Origin: Silurus meridionalis
Lineage: Eukaryota; Chordata; Actinopteri; Siluriformes; Siluridae
NCBI RefSeq assembly: GCF_014805685.1
Contig: NC_060884.1
Coordinates: 13,901,356 to 13,965,355, forward strand
Direction: 5' to 3'
Length of the DNA stretch: 64,000 nucleotides
The notes below the pieces were generated by a model. The model worked only from the letters and a program-made list of their open reading frames with translations, made no database searches and was not told where the DNA came from. Each line of letters begins with the position of its first letter. Position 1 is the first letter of the stretch. Below, one piece after another: positions 36,101 through 48,200 of the stretch. The position numbers and the translations under genes are program-made.

Positions 36101-37421
36101 AAACCCCAGAAAAACAGCGTCATACCATTATCCCTTCTCCACCACACTTTATAGTTGGCACGCCATCAGACACAGAAGTGTGATTTGTCACTCTAGTGAA
36201 CACGCTTCCATTGCTCCAGAATACAGTGGCAGCATGCTTTACACCACTCTATCTAATGATTGCACATAGTGACATAAGGCTTACATGCAGCAGCTCAACC
36301 ATGAAAACCAATTCCTTGGAGCTCTCGCTTCACAGTGCTGAAATTAACGTCAGTCGAATCTTGGAACGCTTCAGCTATGAATTAGCAAAAGTTTAGTGAC
36401 TTGTATATACTATGTGCATTTACATGATCTGCTTCGTGGCTGAGTTGCTTCTTTTTCTAAACACTTACAGTTTCCAATAATGCAACATAAAGCTGACTAT
36501 AAAATATCTGGCAGGGGTGAAGTTTCACAAACTGACTTATTGCCAAGGTGGCATCCGATCAAGGTACCACACTTGAATGCACTGAGCTCTTTTTTGTTTA
36601 CATTCATGTAGTTTTCTATTTTATTTATTTACATTTTTTAAAACAAATGTAAATAAATGCAGACTGCATGACTGCTTGATTTATGCACCTGTGTAGTATC
36701 ACAATTATTCCTGGGACAATATATTGTCCAACAAAATCAGTCGTTGTGAGTGGTTTTATTCAGGAGTTCTCAATCATCTGTAGTCAGAAACAACTAATAA
36801 TAATTATAGATATATTAATTTCAACATTAAACCCATTCATTCCAAAGGGAAAATTCAAGCCAGTTGCTCAGAGCTCCATTGTTTGAACAATGAATCCACT
36901 ACCGACCCTAGAAAAAGAAAATACCCCAAACAACTTCTTGGATATGTTTCATGGTTTTTGAGAAGCACTGCTTTACACGGATGTAAATGTTCTTGTGAGA
37001 GGAGACTATGACATGAAATGAAGGGCCTGAGGAAGAGAACAGTGGAGTGGTGCAGCTCAGGCTGCCTCTGTTCAGGAAGTGACAGATGCAGCCTGTGAAA
37101 CAGTACATTACTGAAGTGTGCTTTATTAGGGCTCCAAGAGGTTCAATACACACCACTGAACAGTATGCAGTTTTGAGCGGAACCAAGCGCCGTTTACGCA
37201 CCAAAAAGAAAAAATCCAAGTGAAAACGTTAAATGGTGGTGTAATAGCTAAATAACAGTTAAAGACTGAGAACGAGGATGGAAAAATGAAAGCGGGAGAC
37301 AGAGAGACAGAAAGACAGACAACTTCCTCCCCGGGTGACTCACCATGGTCTGAACCTGCTGCTGCTCCCCAGCGTCCTGCTGAAGCCACTCTCTGCGTCC
37401 CTCACTCCTGTGCGCCCCCAT
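27142..37421 (-). CDS. dnttip1: Deoxynucleotidyltransferase terminal-interacting protein 1 (TdIF1)
   Basis: Thirteen minus-strand coding exons: 37421-37344, 35344-35274, 35120-35024, 34926-34828, 34738-34676, 33898-33842, 33492-33431, 33343-33298, 33196-33138, 30987-30927, 30843-30772, 30692-30637 and 27250-27142. They give 309 aa (human 329). DNTTIP1 is a nuclear DNA- and nucleosome-binding subunit of the mitotic deacetylase complex with HDAC1/2 and MIDEAS, and was first found as a TdT partner. Conserved blocks include NPWNIMIKHRQVQRRGRRSQ, the dimerisation region (ISMDLLRTVLQ to KEACRNCLE), an AT-hook-like KKRKGRPP (154-161), and the C-terminal GMGGTRGRIYIKH, QHMRATGGKMAYLLIEEDI and WMVEKM blocks. 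The start at 37421 gives MGAHRSEG. The last intron (3.4 kb) and the fourth-last (2.1 kb) are swollen by transposons. Confidence 0.96.
27490..28750 (+). mobile_element. Degenerate Tc1-like transposon in dnttip1 intron
   Basis: The ends share inverted sequence: left TTTAGGCAGGTGTGAAGAAA, and right, as reverse complement, TTTAGGCAGGTGTGAAAAAA, each followed by TGCTGTAAAGT. Inside, the plus strand has decayed Tc1 transposase words, clearest at about 28,400-28,530 (QQDNYHKCQ, WPPQSPDLNIIEFVWNYIKR). Stops and frameshifts make it dead. It lies antisense within the last intron of dnttip1. Confidence 0.85.
28803..29080 (+). mobile_element. RTE-like LINE 3' fragment in dnttip1 intron
   Basis: An open frame of about 92 codons (28,806-29,084) encodes a truncated reverse-transcriptase C-terminus: RLRWFGHVQRGGMGYISR, then PGRRKRGKPRRWFMDVMRED and EADVEDR. 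It is followed by the agccgaaagaagaacaagaa tail. The same text occurs at 2.56-2.73 kb and, reversed, at 43.4-43.9 kb. It is 5'-truncated, as is usual for LINEs. Confidence 0.8.
29090..30600. other. Intronic stretch of dnttip1
   Basis: No exon or clear repeat family was recognised, apart from poly-A/T runs near 30,340-30,393. Confidence 0.5.
31153..31961 (-). mobile_element. Pogo-like DNA transposon, copy 1 (dnttip1 intron)
   Basis: The 809-base element begins CCGTAATTTCTGGACTATAA and ends, as reverse complement, CCGTATTTTTCGGACTATAA. Both ends are flanked by TA. The interior shares long similarity with copies at 42.6-43.4 kb and 47.9-48.6 kb (gttacaacggcttgtatcta; ggttcaaaacgtgggaaaaa). The coding strand appears to be minus and no intact transposase remains. 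The superfamily call rests on the TA target and on copy 3's peptide. Confidence 0.75.
31962..33137. other. Intronic stretch of dnttip1
   Basis: AT-rich sequence between the pogo-like element and the exon at 33,138. No exon or RNA gene is seen. Confidence 0.5.
35748..36420 (-). mobile_element. Tc1-derived repeat in dnttip1 intron 1
   Basis: A decayed copy of a common fish Tc1-type element in reverse orientation: ttcagtggggttgaggtcag, agagctctgagcacacca, tcagtggcagcatgcttt-like and cttggagctctcgcttcac. No usable frame remains. It is related to 3285-3400, 11,165-11,570 and 58,280-58,700. Confidence 0.55.
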
Positions 37422-38225
37422 TACCAATTTCACTTCACTCGAAAGCTAGATTTTCTCTCGTTTCAAAGAGATCAGCAGACTTCAGGATCTTTCCGATTCC
37501 CGATCGCACTTATCTACTTTAATACGAGCTGACAGCAAGCAAAGGCAAACGTACCTACTGCACTAATCGCTTTGACGCTACTCTGCTCTGCAATTATAAC
37601 CGATCTGCCACATGGTTCAAATACTGCGAATGACTTCTGAAAATCGATCCAATAGAAGAAACGAAAAAACAACGCAAACTGCCCAAGTTTATAATCAGTT
37701 TCTCTGTCCCTGTGCGAGTCCCCCAAAAAATTACAACGCAAAACGAATTCTATAATCAACTTCCGGTTGCACAATCGTGCCTTTCAACGTAAAAGTATGC
37801 GCATGCGCGTCCATGCCCAGGCCGTGCCAAACGATGGGGTTATTTGTACCAGCTGTTCCGCCATTACAGTAGAGGCATTTCCACTGCAGCTGTAGAGAAA
37901 TCCAGTTTGGGTTATATGTATTTTTTTATATACTGTAGTAAGTGAGACTGTTTGTAACCATTCACTGAGGAACTATACCGTCTACAAATGTGTTTGTAAT
38001 GGTGCACACTTGGTATTTTCTACACTATAAAAACATGAAATATACCTCAAATGTACTCCAATGTTTCCTCAGCTACAGTAAATGAAGAAATGTTTGGATA
38101 ATCATGTACATGGTTTTGCTTTATTTCAACAGTAGCGACTAATACAATTCTCTATCTAAATATATAGTAGTCATGAAAAAAAGTAGTCGTGAAAATTTCC
38201 TCGGATGAACAATACATGACATTAC
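37422..38225. promoter_or_regulatory. dnttip1 5' flank and promoter region
   Basis: Upstream of the dnttip1 start codon the sequence becomes moderately CpG-containing (for example aaagtatgcgcatgcgcgt near 37,790-37,810, an NRF1-type GCGCATGCGC). This suggests a TATA-less promoter between about 37,430 and 37,820. Nothing else is recognised to 38,225. Confidence 0.45.
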
Positions 38226-38249
38226 GCCGTCTCTTTATTTATTTTAGCT

Positions 38250-39030
38250 GGTAGAATAAAATAGCAAAATCCACTGAAGGTGGTAGAGCATTCTCAGATT
38301 TAGCTTCTAAACTTTGGAATAGCCTTCCTGACAAAGATCAGGGCTCAGACTCACTCTCCCAGTTTAACCACAGATTAAAGACGTATCTTTTTATCCTACA
38401 CATAACACACATCACATATCATAACCTTGTGCTTCAGTACATCTGATCAAATGCACATTATTAACTTTGGCTTGTTAATATTATGAACATCAGCTACACT
38501 AATTCCTCTTCGCTGCTTCTCTTTCTCTACCCAGCTTCAGACTTGTCCCACCTCATGAAGATTATGGACCTTCAAAGAAGTAGATGCCAGGCCCGCAAAC
38601 ATCCAGAACCATCTAGAGAAGTACATTGAACCTCTTTGAATGTTTAAAGTCTCTGGCATGGAGAAGTTGGTGTTGGATCTATGATGATCTCAAATGAGCT
38701 ATTTTATGAGTTGCTCAGTAGCTCCTGGTTCGACAACGTCAATTGACTGTATAAGACTATAGAAAGGACATTACTCACAATCACACACTCTGGTGCTCAT
38801 GCTAGTTCTCACTCTCCGGTGTTTTTTATTGTATTAAGATTTATAATCACACTCTTGATATCACCCAGATGAGGATGGGTTTCTTTTTTGAGTCTGATTC
38901 CTCTCAAGGTTTCTTCCTCATAACATCTAAGGAAGTTTTTCCTTGCCACAGTCGCCCTAGGCTTGCTCATCAGGGATAAACACACATCATTCCCTTTCAT
39001 TCTTAAGCTCTGTAATGCTGCTTTATGCGA
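38250..39030 (+). mobile_element. Rex1-like LINE 3' end
   Basis: The plus strand first encodes the C-terminal words of a Rex/Babar-type reverse transcriptase (KSTEGGRAFSDLASKLWNSL, then SLSQFNHRLKTYLF, about 38,270-38,395). It then continues into the 3' UTR text cacccagatgaggatgggt and tttttccttgccacagtcgc, also found at 21.56-21.78 kb. It is 5'-truncated and lies between dnttip1 and pcif1. Confidence 0.8.
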
Positions 39031-39900
39031 GAATTGTTGCTTCAGTTCATTAAAGTTTGCAGGCATTTGTTTATGCGCAGCTCTCTTAAAATCCTGCATT
39101 CGTTTTTTAGTCGGGTTGAGGTCTGGACTTTGACTTGGCCACTGCAACACCTTGATTCTGGTTCTTTTTTAGCCAGTCTGTTGTAGATTTGCTGGTGTGC
39201 AATTCATTGTCCTGTTGCATGACCTAATTTCGGCCAAGCTTTAGGCGTTGGACAGATGGCCTCACATTTGACTTTGAGTTAAGAGTCACCGTGATATGTG
39301 CAAGGTGCCCTGGTCCTTTGTCTCAAGACAAGCCCAAATCATCACCCCTCCACCACCATGCTTGACAGTACGAGGTGTTTGTTCTTATATGCTTCGTTTG
39401 GCTCTTTTGTGTATTTGGTTTGTTCAGATGGAACTCAGGACTACCGCTTAGGTTTGAAATGTTCAGTCATTTTATTACTGTACTGCTATGAACCGTCACA
39501 TTTAAGATCCAAACTGACATCTTTAGAGTCTGAGATGTAACTCTCAGCTTTTGCTATTTCTCTGCGAAGTAAATGGACTGACTTTGGGGTGAATTTGCTA
39601 GATGCCAATTACTGAGAAAATCTGCAACTATACTGGATGTTTTCCACTTGTAAAAATGTTTGTGACTGTAGAATGGTTTAAAAATGGCCTTTAAATAATT
39701 GGCAGCAATAATTGCTTCTCTAGCATGATTGATGATGTCCTGAATGCTCCAGACCACTCCTTAAACATGGGCTTTTATACAGGTGGTCAGATTTTTCTTA
39801 TAATCAATTTATTAAGGGCATTTAATTAGCAGCATCTGGCTGCTACTCTGCCTCTTAAATCCTATAAATGCAGTAAATGTGTACTTGTGATGTGTACTTT
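39030..39900 (-). mobile_element. Degenerate Tc1-like element
   Basis: The text gttgaggtctggactttgac, cctgttgcatgacctaattt, tcatcacccctccaccacca and gaatgctccagaccac is a widespread fish Tc1-type element read on its antisense strand. One minus-strand frame (39,150-38,809) begins with the Tc1-like LQWPSQSPDLNPTKKRMQDF. No intact transposase remains. Confidence 0.75.
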
Positions 39901-39904
39901 TCAG

Positions 39905-40030
39905 TTTGGTTTCCTTGTTGGACTTCTAATCAGAAGGTAGTGAGTTCAAATCCCAGCACCACCGAGGGTCCAGTGCCTGCTCAGTTGTGTAAAGAGAATT
40001 GTAAGTCGTCTTAAATTTTCAGTAACAGCT
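39905..40030 (+). repeat. tRNA-derived SINE
   Basis: The stretch ggacttctaatcagaaggta gtgagttcaaatcccagcac carries a B-box-like GTTCAAATCCC. It is followed by tgctcagttgtgtaaa and gtaagtcgtc, the usual 3' portion of fish tRNA SINEs. Confidence 0.75.
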
Positions 40031-42058
40031 ACAAAGGCATAAGTAAAAACACAAGACGAAGCCCATTAGCACTATACATTTAATTATCTCTTTTGTGATT
40101 GTGACATATGGGATCAAGCAAAAAGAACCTAAACAGAACACATTCAACAATGAAATATAAAAATAACAAATCATTTTTGCTGGTTACACTATGCAGTACT
40201 GTTCATACACAGTTCTACTATTACGTACAAGATAGATTTCTCCTCTTCAGTTATCACTTTGGTTTAGTTTAAAATGACTTCTATTTAATAAATCATATAA
40301 TCCATAAACAGATTTAATGAAAAGAAATAAAAAGCATGGGGAGAAAGACATGTAGAATACTTTTTGTTTCTTTTTCAAAAGAGCTTGCTCTGCAAGTGTA
40401 GCGGGGAGGGGGGTGGGTGAGGGAGAAATCATACTTTATAATGCTTTTCTGTACAATATCTACAGTTTTGCTGGTGATGGGAAACACCCCAGGAATGAGA
40501 AAGCCAGATAAAGACTTCCTAAAAGGTGAGAATCTTCCTTCAGGAGGTCTAATGTTAGCAATGATCAGCAAGCTGCCAAAATTCTATAATGTCTTGCATG
40601 AGCCGTCCTTCAAGCTTTAAGCTTGAAGCATTTCATCATTTTAAAAATATGCCGGGTATTTACATATAGAAGTGAGAAAACACAACAGAGAAATTAAAAG
40701 TATATAAAGACACTTATTAATTCGGTCACATTGTTAATTGCCAGAAAGCCGATTCCAAAAGAACAGCTGATAAATTTAACAAGAATGTTGGGAGGAGAGA
40801 AAACTCGGTCCATGGTCTTTTCCCAGAGCTGGAGGGAACATTTTTTGGATCGAGTGTTTGACCTTTTTTTTGTGTTAATTTTTTTACATTCATTATGCTG
40901 CCCAGTGATCAGGTTCAATCTTGTTCTGGAGTAAACATACAATTACATAACATATTTGTAAGTTTGCAGAAAGAAAAAAAAAAACCCAAGGCATTTAGAA
41001 ATATTATTTCTAAGGCAGAGATTAAGACAGTAGAACCAATTGAGTTTGATGGCTGGACAGTTACTATTGCTGAAATGCAATATCACGTATACATACCACG
41101 TTAAGCTTTTAGGATCACCTATTGCTTTCTTTTGAAATCTGTATTGACGTACACAAAATAAAAAAAATATCATAACTTAGGATAAAAGTTATATTAAATT
41201 ATCCACTCAAAAAAAAAAAAATACAAAATTTCCATTCTTATCGCAGTCGATGCTATTGACCTCAGAGTAACAAAACTGTATTTTCCTACAGGTTAGTAAA
41301 CAAAGTCAAATGGATTCATCTTCTGTGCACATTTTACGAACAAGTAAACTAAGTGTGGAACTATAACGTTAAAATCAAGTTATATCTTTTTGGGAAAACA
41401 ATGCAAGGCTATCCTTGTCTGCCGTTTTACTCCTCTGCCTCCTGACCCCCCAATCATAAAGGTAACCGCTTCAAATAAACTCCCAGGTACGTTTTTTCAT
41501 ATTCTCTGCTGTTTTCCAGAAGAGGGACCACGAGGGCTGGCATGGGTATTCCAAGGAGTCTCTCCAGCACAAAATAAAACACAGCTAATTTGTATGCAAA
41601 AGGCCTACTACTACTCTGTAATGTATATTACAGGCTTATAAACATAGCTGCCCACTCATGGATTCATCTCCCTTTCTGTCATCTAAGTAAAAAGACAAAC
41701 AAGAAAAGACACAAGAGACAACATTTTTTTTCGTTCTTTTCCCCCACTTCTCAACCTGACGGGTAGACAACTCTGGCAAAGCACGACGATAAAAAGGCCA
41801 AAAGAAACCAGGACCCAAGTCGAATTACCACGTGTCAAATGACAACAGCAACAACAAAACGCAATTAGTGACCAAATAATTACATCAGTTTAAAAAAAAA
41901 ATAATTCTCAACAACTATGACGACATGAATAATAAAACCCATAATATTTCTTTAAATATTAGAGACTGAGGAAAAAGTAAATAAACCTTTTCTACTTAGC
42001 TCTCTCTCCTCATTCTCCCTCATGAACTGACTCAACATGCAGTCAGTCATTCTCTCCC

Positions 42059-42137
<79 letters not shown>
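40031..42137 (-). other. pcif1 3' UTR and downstream stretch
   Basis: No coding exon was recognised. The right end is the (CA)n tract that starts the pcif1 3' UTR. The remainder is AT-rich with several poly-A runs, and the true 3' end of pcif1 could not be fixed. Confidence 0.5.
42060..42137. repeat. (CA)n microsatellite at start of pcif1 3' UTR
   Basis: About 78 bases of pure CA dinucleotide, so (UG)n in the pcif1 mRNA. It begins immediately after the stop codon. Confidence 0.95.
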
Positions 42138-42139
<2 letters not shown>

Positions 42140-43959
42140 ATATGTTTGATGTTTCAGGTGCAGGGCTGCTACTTTCAGGGCCTACAGGGGCTTCCACGCT
42201 CGCAGAGCGCTCAAAGCTCGGTTTGGAGTCTCTGTCTCCACTGCTGGAGGAAGAAGAGGAAGAAGGTCCAGGAGAGGACAGTGAGCGTCCAGAGATCTTA
42301 TATGCAGCCAGCAGCTCTTGAATTCTCTCGCTGGTTGGCTCCCATTTGGCAAAACCGGCACTGTTCTGTAGGAAGATCACCGCTGTGCCGTGAATGGCTT
42401 TGTAGTACATCTCCTCTCTTTATTTAAACAGAAACAAACAAAAATAACATTAAATCACAGCAATTTCATGAGATAAAGAAACAAATCATATTAGATGTCT
42501 CCACTACTTAGTTTCTAATAGTGACAATGAGCTGTTACTACTAAGACAACTTATTTGAATAAAAACAATGACCTAAAAATAATAATAGCCTGACTAAATA
42601 CTACCGTAATTTCCGGACTATTAAACACACCCATATTATAAGCCGCACCCACTGAATTTTATAAATATTTTTATTTTTAACATAAATAAGTCTACACTAA
42701 TGTACTTTACACAGGTTTTAACGAAAGACACGTTACACACGGTGTAATCGGTGAATATGTTGCACTTCCTTCAGGAGAATAGCGGTATTTTGGGAATAGC
42801 CTGCCACTGCATTTTTCCGCTATTACTGCATGTGTGCAAGATGAGAATTATGTCCTTATTATTTTTTGATGCTCATTTCTAAGTTTCTTTGACTAACCCT
42901 TAACGATGTTGCCATGAAAAAAAAAAAAGAAGCACGAGTTTTGGAAACCTGTCTGTGCTTGATATGATTTCTGTTGCAATTGGAGTTAGCGAGCTCTCCC
43001 TTCACCCAGACTCAACGCGTTACAACGGCTTGTATCTAAACAGTAGCCTACCAAGAAAGTCATTGTTCACTGTCTTCCTCCTTCCTTTCACAACTATTTT
43101 TCTCGGGAGTTTATCTTTTGGCATCCTCGTGCGTTAAAAAAAAAAAGTTTTTTCCCCCGAAGCCGTGCAGCTCAGAACACAGGTGAGGTGCGTTGTTTCG
43201 TTTTCTTTTGGAAATTTTGTTGGTCTAATGTTATGGGGCTCAGTTTTTTGGCTTGAAGTTGTGAAACCGGGAAAAATTAATAAATTAGCCGCTCCGTTGT
43301 TTAAGCCGCGGGGTTCAAAACGTGGGAAAAAAGTAGCAGCTTATAGTCCGAAAAATACGGTAGGTGTAACAACGCTGCCTAATTTTTTTCCTTATAAATA
43401 TGACTTTGAAAATTGTTCTTCTTTCGGCTGCTCCTGTTAGGGGTTGCTACAGCGGATCATCCGTTTCCATACCACCAAGTCCTCTAAATTTGCCTCTTTC
43501 AAACCAACTACCAGCATATTTTCCCTCACCACAGCCATAAACCTCCTCCTTGGGCTTCCTCTTTTCCTCCTACCTGGCAGCTTCATCCTCAGCATTCTCC
43601 TACCAATATACCCCATGTCCCTCCTCTGCACATGTCCCAACCATCTCAATCTCGCCTCCCTCACCTTGTCTCCAAAATGTCCTACATGCGCTGTCCCTCT
43701 AATAAACTCAATTCTAATCCTGTCTATCGTCGTCACTCACAACGAAATCATCATCTGCTACCTCCAGCCCCACCTCTCTAAACCATACAACATCGCAGGT
43801 CTCACCACAGTCCTATAAACTTATGCACTCTTTTCTTCACTTCTCTAACACACTCTCCATTACTTTACTTTACACTGTCAACCACACCACTCCACTGCCC
43901 TTCCTCTTATTCACACACTGTACACACTGTCTTACTCCTGACTTTCATGAAAATCTTTC

Positions 43960-44019
<60 letters not shown>

Positions 44020-45169
44020 TCACCGGACCTGAACCCAATCAAGATGGTTTAGGGGTGAGCTGGACCGCAGAGTGAAGGCAAGCAAAAGGTGGCTACTTTG
44101 AAGAACCTAGAATATGACATTTTTCAGATGTTTCACACTTTTTTGTTATGTATATAATTCCATATATAATTCCACATGTGTTAATTCATAGTTTTGATGC
44201 CTTCAGTGTGAATCTACAATTTTTATAGTCATGAAAATAAAGAAAACTCTTTGAATGAGAAGGTTTGTCCAAACTTTTGGTCTGTACTGTATATATATAA
44301 AAATATAAACAAACAAACACACACACACACACACACAAACAAATGCATATACATTTCATTTATTGAAATGATCCAAGCCAGAAATGTAAAAAATGCAAAA
44401 CATCACAAATGAAAAATGTAAAAAAATACAAAGTAATACTGTGAACGAGAGGTTTCATGTATTTGCATTACTGTGATAGATCTGGGGGACGGGGAAAACT
44501 AAAGATACCACTATCTAAAAAAAAAAAAAAAAAAAAAAAAAATGTAAGTATTAAATACACAGTGGATTTAAGAGGGAAATGTAGAGGGCAAACTGCTTGT
44601 GTAATTAGTGTTAATATACTGAGGGAATTTAGTAAACAACTATTCTGGACAATACACACCATTCCCTCCATAACCTACTGATGAAACAGCAGAAGACTCA
44701 TCCAGCTTGGCTGTAGAAAGGCACGCTACAAGGAAGTTGCTAGTTCCAACAGCGATCACACTGTACCACACTACACTGAGCCTGTGTTAGTAGTAGCTTA
44801 TTAAACAATATTTGAACCATTCACAACCATATGCACTGCCACTTTAATGCTTTGATTCCCTCTTCTGCTGTTACTACGGCTCATGATGTCCACTTTGATA
44901 TCGTTTGCACTGTCAATTGAAATAACCTCAAGTCTGCTGGTGTATCAGCAATGTTTACACAAACAATACACTGCACTAGTACGTTCTCACTGTACACACA
45001 GCATGTTTCTTTTCCAAATACTTACATAATCCTTTTTATACTGTATATATTTATTCTCTTGTTATCCTTTATCTGTAGTGTAAATTGCTTTATTATACTT
45101 TTTACTGTCTTTGTTGCTGTAATAAATAAATTTCTCTCCGAGGTGAATAAAGTGATTAGATAGATAGAT

Positions 45170-45239
<70 letters not shown>

Positions 45240-48200
45240 GTTATCGTGTTATATCTACTTACCTATTTACAAATGTTCAGATAAGCAACTAACAAATTAA
45301 TGGATATATCGAGTATATTTTTGCTTAGCAATTAATGATTGGTTGGTGGTTTAAATTAGACAATATGAAGTCATTTGTTTTATAGTAGTGCTTCATGGCA
45401 GGATAGTAACGAAGTAAACATTTTATTTTTCAAGTATCTGCATTTTCAAAAGTGGAATTTTGAAAAACTTATTTTACGTCGCTTTTACTACACGTGTAAC
45501 GTATTACAATAATGAATATAAAAAAGCCTTAAATGATAACTTGCCTCAATCATAACCCCTAAGCTTCTCTCTCTAAGAAAAGGTACTAATGTGCAGTAGA
45601 ATGGAACATCAATTTGCATAAATGATCAAACTAGTTCTCAAAAGATCATTACTTTAACATTTGATGCATAAGCACATTCAAAAGAAGGAACATTTGTTCT
45701 TTTACTGAAGTAATATTTTCACGGGAAGTTTGGACAAAAGAGCTAAATGTTTTGGAGGATTCATGTAAAAGACGGCTGCTGCTAGTTCATTGTAATCGCC
45801 AGCCACAAGTGGTGGTGAGCAATTTGTCTAAGCTGCTGTTTAAATATTAGTTCACAAATTTAAAAGTCTCCACCCAAGAGGTTTACACTCGTTTAGCTTA
45901 TCCGAGTAAATGTAATAGTGTCCGCTTTTTAAATAATTCACATTTCTGTGCAGCCAATTACCACGTAGTGTGGATTTGTGCATAGAAATTGGGAAGAAAT
46001 ATTGTCAGGGAAAATAGAAAATCTGACCTTTTGCAGATATGCTGAGAGCCACTGCGGTATTCGTGCTCGAAAGCTGTCACTGACATTTGGTGCCTGCGGA
46101 AGCGACTGGTCTCCATCCGTGTCAGTGCTGGGGTTGGCGGGTCACGCCATTCGGGAACAAAAATTATGAAAGACAGAGGCTCGCTAGAGTTCTCTAGAAG
46201 CTCCTACAAACGAGAGGTTGAGAGCAAACAAAACAAATAAGCTTCCAGGATACAGTACATTCAAAACACTGGGCTTTTATTAAAATCTCTCTTACTTCGA
46301 AGTGTGTGACCATGGTGTCCATGAGCTCCTCGCAGAATGGAGGATTGGCTTCAAATGACCCGCTGACAGGTGAAAAGCTTAGAAATGGCCTGAGAGAGCA
46401 AAGAGAATAACATTTCCATTCAAGCGCTGTACTTTTCAATCACTGCATGCTCATCGATAAGATTTGAACAAAATGAGATTGAGCATGCGCTTGGGGGAAA
46501 ATGTACCCTCGAGATCCAAAGAAACCATCAATGTCAGGAAAGGCTGAGCAGAACTGCTTGAAGTAGCAGTTGAGTGGCGAGGCAAAGCACTCGAAACTGA
46601 CTCCGAACTGTTTGTTGAGCGCCTCGAACACTTGCACAGGAAGTGCCCCTTGTAGGCCGCTGCCTTCGTTCACACCAGATCCAAACATCACCTAATGAGA
46701 TGAACACCGTCAGATCATGCAAATTGAATTCTCTAAACCAGAAATTAAGTCAAGATCTAGGTTTCAACATTTCTATTCACCTGGTATCTCTTTATAAGGC
46801 ACCACACACGTGACAAAAACTTCTCGAACCTTGGGTCATCAATACAGCTATACCTGTATAGTAGCTCCTGTTCATTGGGTAGATTTTTAAGAAGAAAATG
46901 TTTCTGTTAGATAGTCGCATGTTCACAGTCCATACAATATCAAAACACTCATCTCGCCGTCACCATATCTTGGGAGCACATTGTTAATAATCATACTGTT
47001 GAGACATATGTGAACTTCAGAAGCGTCTCACTTGTAAATTATTGTTAATCCTACCAGTTTATTGAAGTGGCCACGGTTGACCTTCACCATTTCTCCTTTG
47101 TAGCGCAGACAGGCCATGTCGTTCTCGAAGTGGAGTTCAACGCGGGGCTGCGGTGGCGATGGAATGGACAGTCGAACTGGATAGCAATACACCAACCGGT
47201 CGTGCACTTCTGCAGCCTCTGCCCCGTCCACTATAGCATAAGAACAATCGTCACATAGTGCTTAATCTCAATATATTGAGAACTTCTTGTTGATACTTGG
47301 ATTCTGGATTGCCGTTGTGTGCAATAAGCAGTGGAGGATATGTAACAGTGAAGCATGATATTGGACTGCACAACTATTATGAGACAGAGTTACTGTTATC
47401 TTCCAAACAAAACATATTTAAAGTGACAGCACTGACCAAAGCCTTTATTAATATTATACCACAGCAGAAATCTACACTAAAGTATGAATGCATTAATAAA
47501 TGCTCTTGACCCATTTATGGTGTTGAAACTTTGTTGGAACATCCACAAAATAAGTTCTTATTATGGTTATTCCCTCTCCAGCTTCTCCTTTTTGGCTCTC
47601 TAAGAGATATAAATAAAGCCATTTCTCATGTTAAACGCCGCAAATCCTTCTGTCCTAAAGACTTTCCTGGGCCAGGAAGCATGAAATTACAGCTTCAACA
47701 ACCAACTTCATAAAATGGCAGCATTAGAGTCCTTCTGTGTGTCTCCTTACACGAAACCTCACTACATTATCCAATATCCACGTTTACCTTAATCTAATAA
47801 AGTCGAGCATTCACCTGCCTGTTGTTACTACACAAGCATGTCCAACTCAAAGCCAACATCAGTGACGGGGACACTTTCTCCTCAACCTCTTATTTATTTG
47901 TTTGCTAGCAATAACCCTAAAAATATATACCGTAATTTTCAAACTATTAAACGCACCCATATATAAGCCGCACCCACTGAATTTGACAAAGATTTTTATT
48001 TTTAACATAAATACGCCGTCTATAAATACCTGTTTTTAAGCCGCAGATGTCTACACTGAAACTAATGAACTTTACACAGGCTTTAACAAAAGACAGTGTC
48101 TGTTACACGACTTGTATCTAAACAGTAGCCTACCAAGAAAGTTATTGTTCACTGTCTTCCTCCTTCCTTTCACAACAATTTCTCTCGTGAGTTTTTCTTC

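Noticed and set aside
38809..39150. 113-codon minus-strand frame beginning LQWPSQSPDLNPTKKR
   Set aside because: It is a decayed Tc1 transposase segment running into LINE 3' UTR sequence, not a host gene.
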